Assembly: GCF_001424225.1 (NCBI RefSeq)
Contig: NZ_LMOR01000002.1
Span: 598,524-662,523 of the forward strand
Direction of reading: 5' to 3'
DNA length: 64,000 nt
Source: Microbacterium sp. Leaf151
GTDB lineage: Bacteria; Actinomycetota; Actinomycetes; Actinomycetales; Microbacteriaceae
In this document: positions 63,267 through 64,000 of the stretch, one piece after another
Layout: each line of letters opens with the position of its first letter
Numbering within the stretch: position 1 is the stretch's first letter
The notes under the pieces: generated by a model
What the model was told of the DNA's origin: nothing
What the model saw: the letters and a program-made list of their open reading frames with translations, nothing else
Database searches by the model: none
Translations under genes and position numbers: made by a program

Positions 63267-63518
63267 TCAACGACCGCCGAAGTTCTTGAAGCGCTGGTTG
63301 AACTTCTCGACACGACCGGCCGAGTCCATGATGCGCTGCTTGCCCGTGTAGAAGGGGTGCGAGGCCGACGAGATTTCCACGTCGATGACGGGGTACTCCA
63401 CGCCGTCGAGCTCGATCGTCTTGTCGCTGGAGACGGTCGAACGGGTGAGGAACGTGTCGCCCGAGCCGAGGTCGCGGAACACGACGGCCTTGTACGTGGG
63501 GTGGGTGTCAGTCTTCAT
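63267..63518 (-). CDS. rpmE2: Ribosomal protein L31 type B
   Basis: The 83-residue protein is bL31 of the long type: [21 protein letters not shown] at the start, [28 protein letters not shown] at the end, and none of the zinc-binding cysteines of type A. Type B replaces the zinc form when zinc is short in some actinobacteria; here it could be the only or the alternative copy. AAAGGA precedes the ATG. The leader upstream is structured. Confidence 0.95.
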   Translation of the reverse strand: MKTDTHPTYKAVVFRDLGSGDTFLTRSTVSSDKTIELDGVEYPVIDVEISSASHPFYTGKQRIMDSAGRVEKFNQRFKNFGGR

Positions 63519-63601
63519 GGGAGGTCCTTTGAGAAGTGGTGTCCTGGATTCTGCCAGGACGTCAAAGTCTGCGGCGCCGGAGGCACCAACAGGAGAGTCT
63601 A
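63519..63601 (-). promoter_or_regulatory. Promoter and structured leader of rpmE2
   Basis: A TAGACT box (63596-63601, minus strand) begins a leader of about 70 bases. Nearest the gene is GTCCTGG-CAGAAT-CCAGGAC (63541-63560), a perfect 7-base hairpin; a second weaker hairpin lies at about 63570-63590. L31 leaders that bind the protein for autoregulation have been described in actinobacteria; this could be one. Confidence 0.55.
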
Positions 63602-63723
63602 CCAGGCCGGGGTCCGAGCGACGGCCAGCCGGGCATCGAACCACGATGCCGACACCCCGACGTGTGGCACTCGGGCCCGCCGCACATCAGCCGAGACCAG
63701 ACCCCTGAACCGGACTCCCCGCC

Positions 63724-64000
63724 TCACACCGCCCGCGCGGCGTAACGCCCACCCTCGTGGGTGAGCGCGATCTCCAGGCCGAAAGTCGCCGTCAGGTTCT
63801 CTGCGGTCAGGGCCTCACCGAGGGGACCGGATGCCACGACCTCGCCGTCACGCAGCAGCAGCACGTGCGTGAACCCGACGGGGATCTCCTCGACGTGGTG
63901 GGTGACCATGACCATCGCGGGCGTCGTCGGCGCCTGGGCGTACCCGGACAGCAGACCTAGAAGCTCCTCGCGGGCGCCGAGATCGAGGCTCGCCGTGGGC
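63724..64000 (-). CDS. ABC transporter ATP-binding protein, C-terminal part
   Basis: Only the last 91 codons are in the window; the start lies beyond 64000. The visible part has the end of the Walker B/D-loop (PTASLDLGAREELLGLL), the switch histidine in VMVTHHVEEIP, and the end of the nucleotide-binding domain (LLRDGEVVASGP). It is an ATPase of the type encoded as a stand-alone gene in actinobacteria. No membrane partner is visible. The gap 63519-63723 holds only the L31 leader. Confidence 0.88.
   Translation of the reverse strand, partial: PTASLDLGAREELLGLLSGYAQAPTTPAMVMVTHHVEEIPVGFTHVLLLRDGEVVASGPLGEALTAENLTATFGLEIALTHEGGRYAARAV

Overview
The window is chromosomal DNA of a high-GC actinobacterium, most likely Microbacterium or a close relative in the Microbacteriaceae. 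The signs are very strong GC at third codon positions, RbpA and PafBC-type WYL regulators, a TatA/TatC/HelY block, many GTG starts with 4-base stop/start overlaps, and many start codons placed six bases after a TANNNT or CANNNT box, as expected for leaderless actinobacterial mRNAs. No phage, plasmid, insertion sequence, CRISPR array or rRNA was seen. One tRNA gene, tRNA-Leu(GAG), is present. No stretch longer than 300 bases lacks a gene or a described site.

Layout. 1-14.1 kb holds small regulatory and envelope genes: an SGNH hydrolase behind two palindromic direct repeats, an ECF sigma factor with a coupled membrane protein, a PadR regulator with a coupled membrane protein, SDR, several small membrane proteins and lipoproteins, a divergent HxlR/azoreductase pair, a DUF305 lipoprotein behind a CsoR-like copper operator, an AEC transporter and a DUF308 protein. 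14.1-19.3 kb holds an S9 peptidase with an SDR, then an NfeD/SPFH/GDPD operon. 19.3-33.5 kb is a conserved actinobacterial core: rbpA, then lnt-helY-tatC-tatA, pafC-pafB, an FKBP-like lipoprotein, trmI, HAD phosphatase, PAC2, uppP, M20 peptidase and tRNA-Leu. It has the gene order known around the mycobacterial proteasome locus, but no Pup/proteasome genes lie between trmI and pafB.

33.6-42.8 kb holds a 2OG-Fe(II) dioxygenase, a ferritin-like/VIT membrane protein, an SF2 helicase with a hexapeptide repeat tail, a second SGNH hydrolase, an SPOUT methyltransferase, a sirtuin and a histidine phosphatase. Two 63-bp palindromic repeats of one family flank the ferritin/VIT and helicase genes. 42.9-54.6 kb is a branched-chain amino acid catabolic locus: an acyl-CoA carboxylase, acyl-CoA dehydrogenase, MaoC and CitE-like lyase operon under a divergent TetR, next to a bkdABC branched-chain keto-acid dehydrogenase operon under a divergent Lrp-type regulator. 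Together they would convert branched-chain keto acids, especially that of leucine, to acetyl-CoA and acetoacetate. 54.6-64 kb holds an EamA transporter with a divergent CGNR regulator sharing a three-copy operator, an alpha/beta hydrolase, a DnaQ-like exonuclease, a secreted M1 metallopeptidase, a DUF222/HNH protein, a YjbR protein, ribosomal protein L31 type B with a structured leader, and the end of an ABC transporter ATPase.

The most unusual sequence-level signal is the heptamer GGATGCC (or its complement GGCATCC). It recurs about 125 times by eye and forces otherwise rare codons. Short tandem duplications of intergenic DNA and two palindromic repeat families are further unexplained structure. 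Start sites, functions and regulators are inferred from sequence and from remembered family knowledge; no database search was run.
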